Positions 12,484 through 13,176 of a DNA stretch of 13,176 nucleotides are shown one piece after another (the first letter of the stretch is position 1; the number at the start of each line of letters is the position of its first letter). A model generated the notes under the pieces. It was not told where the DNA came from. It saw nothing but the letters and a program-made list of their open reading frames with translations, and did not search any database. Both the position numbers and the translations under genes were made by a program. Source of the DNA: a bacterium HR20 (GTDB taxonomy: Bacteria > Bacteroidota > Ignavibacteria > Kapaibacteriales > NICIL-2); NCBI GenBank assembly GCA_002898675.1, contig BEHW01000058.1, positions 1 to 13,176 on the forward strand, read 5' to 3'.

Positions 12484-13176
12484 ATGCAATACATGCTCTC
12501 GGTTTCCTCAGCGGTGCTGTGTGCTTTACTGTTTCTCCCGTTTCGCGCGCAAGCTCATACTCTTGCAAGTTTCAGTGGGCAGACTCGGCTGTGCGAACAT
12601 CCCCGCGTCCCCGTAGAAGCAACATCATTGAGCCGACGTCCCTACGATGTGCTGCGATATGACCTAATTCTTGACTGGCGGGCTGCTCTCTCTGATAGTA
12701 GCCAACCCTCGCGAGAATATCGTGGCGTTCAAACAATCACCCTTCGATGCGATACTGCACAGCTTTGGACAATCGAACTCGACGCAGATTCAACACTGGT
12801 CGTTGATTCGATCAGCATTCATCGTTGGCATGCCACGAGCACTGAGCGTCCTACTACCCAGCGCACTGGCAATCGTCTATGGCTGCAGCTTGCCACTCCA
12901 CTAAACCGGAACGATACTGCTGCCATCACGATCGCATACCGCAATCGCTCTGCATCTGCCTTGCGCCAAGAGTTTTACGGTGGCTACAACCGCTACTGGC
13001 GAGATGAATCAGGCCAGGAACTTCCCTCCCCGATTGCGTACACCATGAGTCAGCCAAACAATGCACGGCGTTGGATGCCTTGCAACGATCGCCCGTACGA
13101 CAAGGCACTGGCGACGATAACGATTCTGGCACCACCGGGATATACAACTCTTGCCAACGGCACTGCTCATTCGGTA
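12484..13176 (+). CDS. Secreted M1-family aminopeptidase, N-terminal part (cut by window edge)
   Basis: An open frame of 231 codons runs off the right edge. The N-terminus is a signal peptide with a hydrophobic stretch (LSVSSAVLCALLFLPF) and a likely cleavage after RAQA at residue 24, so the protein is exported. The rest matches the N-terminal beta domain of M1 metallopeptidases: YDVLRYDLILDW (54-65), alternating strands, FYGGYNRYW (164-172), and PNNARRWMPCNDRPYDKA (191-208) followed by PPGYTTLANG (217-226), which corresponds to the family's WfPcxDxPxdKA...sNG region. The catalytic GxMEN and HExxH motifs would be beyond the window, so activity cannot be confirmed. ATG 12484 is chosen for its signal peptide and promoter distance; ATG 12493 is an alternative. 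Confidence 0.88.
   Translation, partial: MQYMLSVSSAVLCALLFLPFRAQAHTLASFSGQTRLCEHPRVPVEATSLSRRPYDVLRYDLILDWRAALSDSSQPSREYRGVQTITLRCDTAQLWTIELDADSTLVVDSISIHRWHATSTERPTTQRTGNRLWLQLATPLNRNDTAAITIAYRNRSASALRQEFYGGYNRYWRDESGQELPSPIAYTMSQPNNARRWMPCNDRPYDKALATITILAPPGYTTLANGTAHSV

Noticed and set aside
1..13176. tRNA or rRNA genes, CRISPR arrays, transposons, toxin-antitoxin or phage-defence genes
   Set aside because: I looked on both strands and saw no cloverleaf, repeat-spacer pattern, transposase-like protein, terminal repeats or defence-type domain; every gene-sized region is accounted for by housekeeping families.

Overview
This looks like a chromosomal housekeeping segment from a free-living bacterium of the Bacteroidota/Chlorobiota group in the broad sense (FCB; perhaps a Chlorobiota, Ignavibacteriota or Kapaibacteriota member). 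The evidence is the short Bacteroidota-style RNA polymerase omega-like protein, the polyprenyl synthase of the type common in that group, the near-absence of Shine-Dalgarno sequences, and three promoter-like sequences matching the Bacteroidota -7 element TAnnTTTG at a constant distance (34-39 nt) from start codons. The phylum assignment is an inference; no rRNA or marker phylogeny is possible from this window. Base composition is fairly even and GC-rich, and I see no mobile elements, tRNA or rRNA genes, CRISPR arrays or signs of recent transfer.

Layout. Positions 1-2756 (minus) hold ATP-dependent PEP carboxykinase (pckA) followed immediately by a truncated ABC-type peptide-binding lipoprotein whose GTG start touches the pckA stop codon. 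Divergent from it, 2837-4878 (plus), is a two-gene isoprenoid unit: type 2 isopentenyl diphosphate isomerase (fni) and a short-chain polyprenyl diphosphate synthase. This unit converges at a perfect 12-bp hairpin on a minus-strand unit that reads DUF971 protein, urocanate hydratase (hutU), a 258-bp structured gap, and an ECF-like sigma factor (7847 down to 4963). Divergent from DUF971, 7902-10489 (plus), are yjbQ, a ComF-family phosphoribosyltransferase and a secreted Xaa-Pro aminopeptidase. Converging on these from the right, 12334 down to 10546 (minus), are the omega-like gene and coaBC, separated by a terminator. At the right edge (12484-13176, plus) is the N-terminal third or so of a secreted M1-family aminopeptidase.

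How the genes fit together: pckA (gluconeogenesis), the peptide-binding protein, two secreted peptidases and hutU (histidine breakdown) suggest a heterotroph able to grow on peptides and amino acids, although these genes are not one operon. fni and the prenyl synthase give isoprenoid precursors. coaBC supplies CoA, and the omega-like protein and the sigma factor belong to transcription. No gap between genes exceeds 300 bases.

I did not find a clearly new multi-gene system. The parts most worth a second look are regulatory: the sigma-factor leader (the only clear Shine-Dalgarno here, two 15-bp perfect palindromes, a GNRA-capped hairpin and two competing starts), the back-to-back pckA/fni promoters, the dyad between DUF971 and yjbQ, and the terminator whose U-tract resembles the coaBC -7 element.
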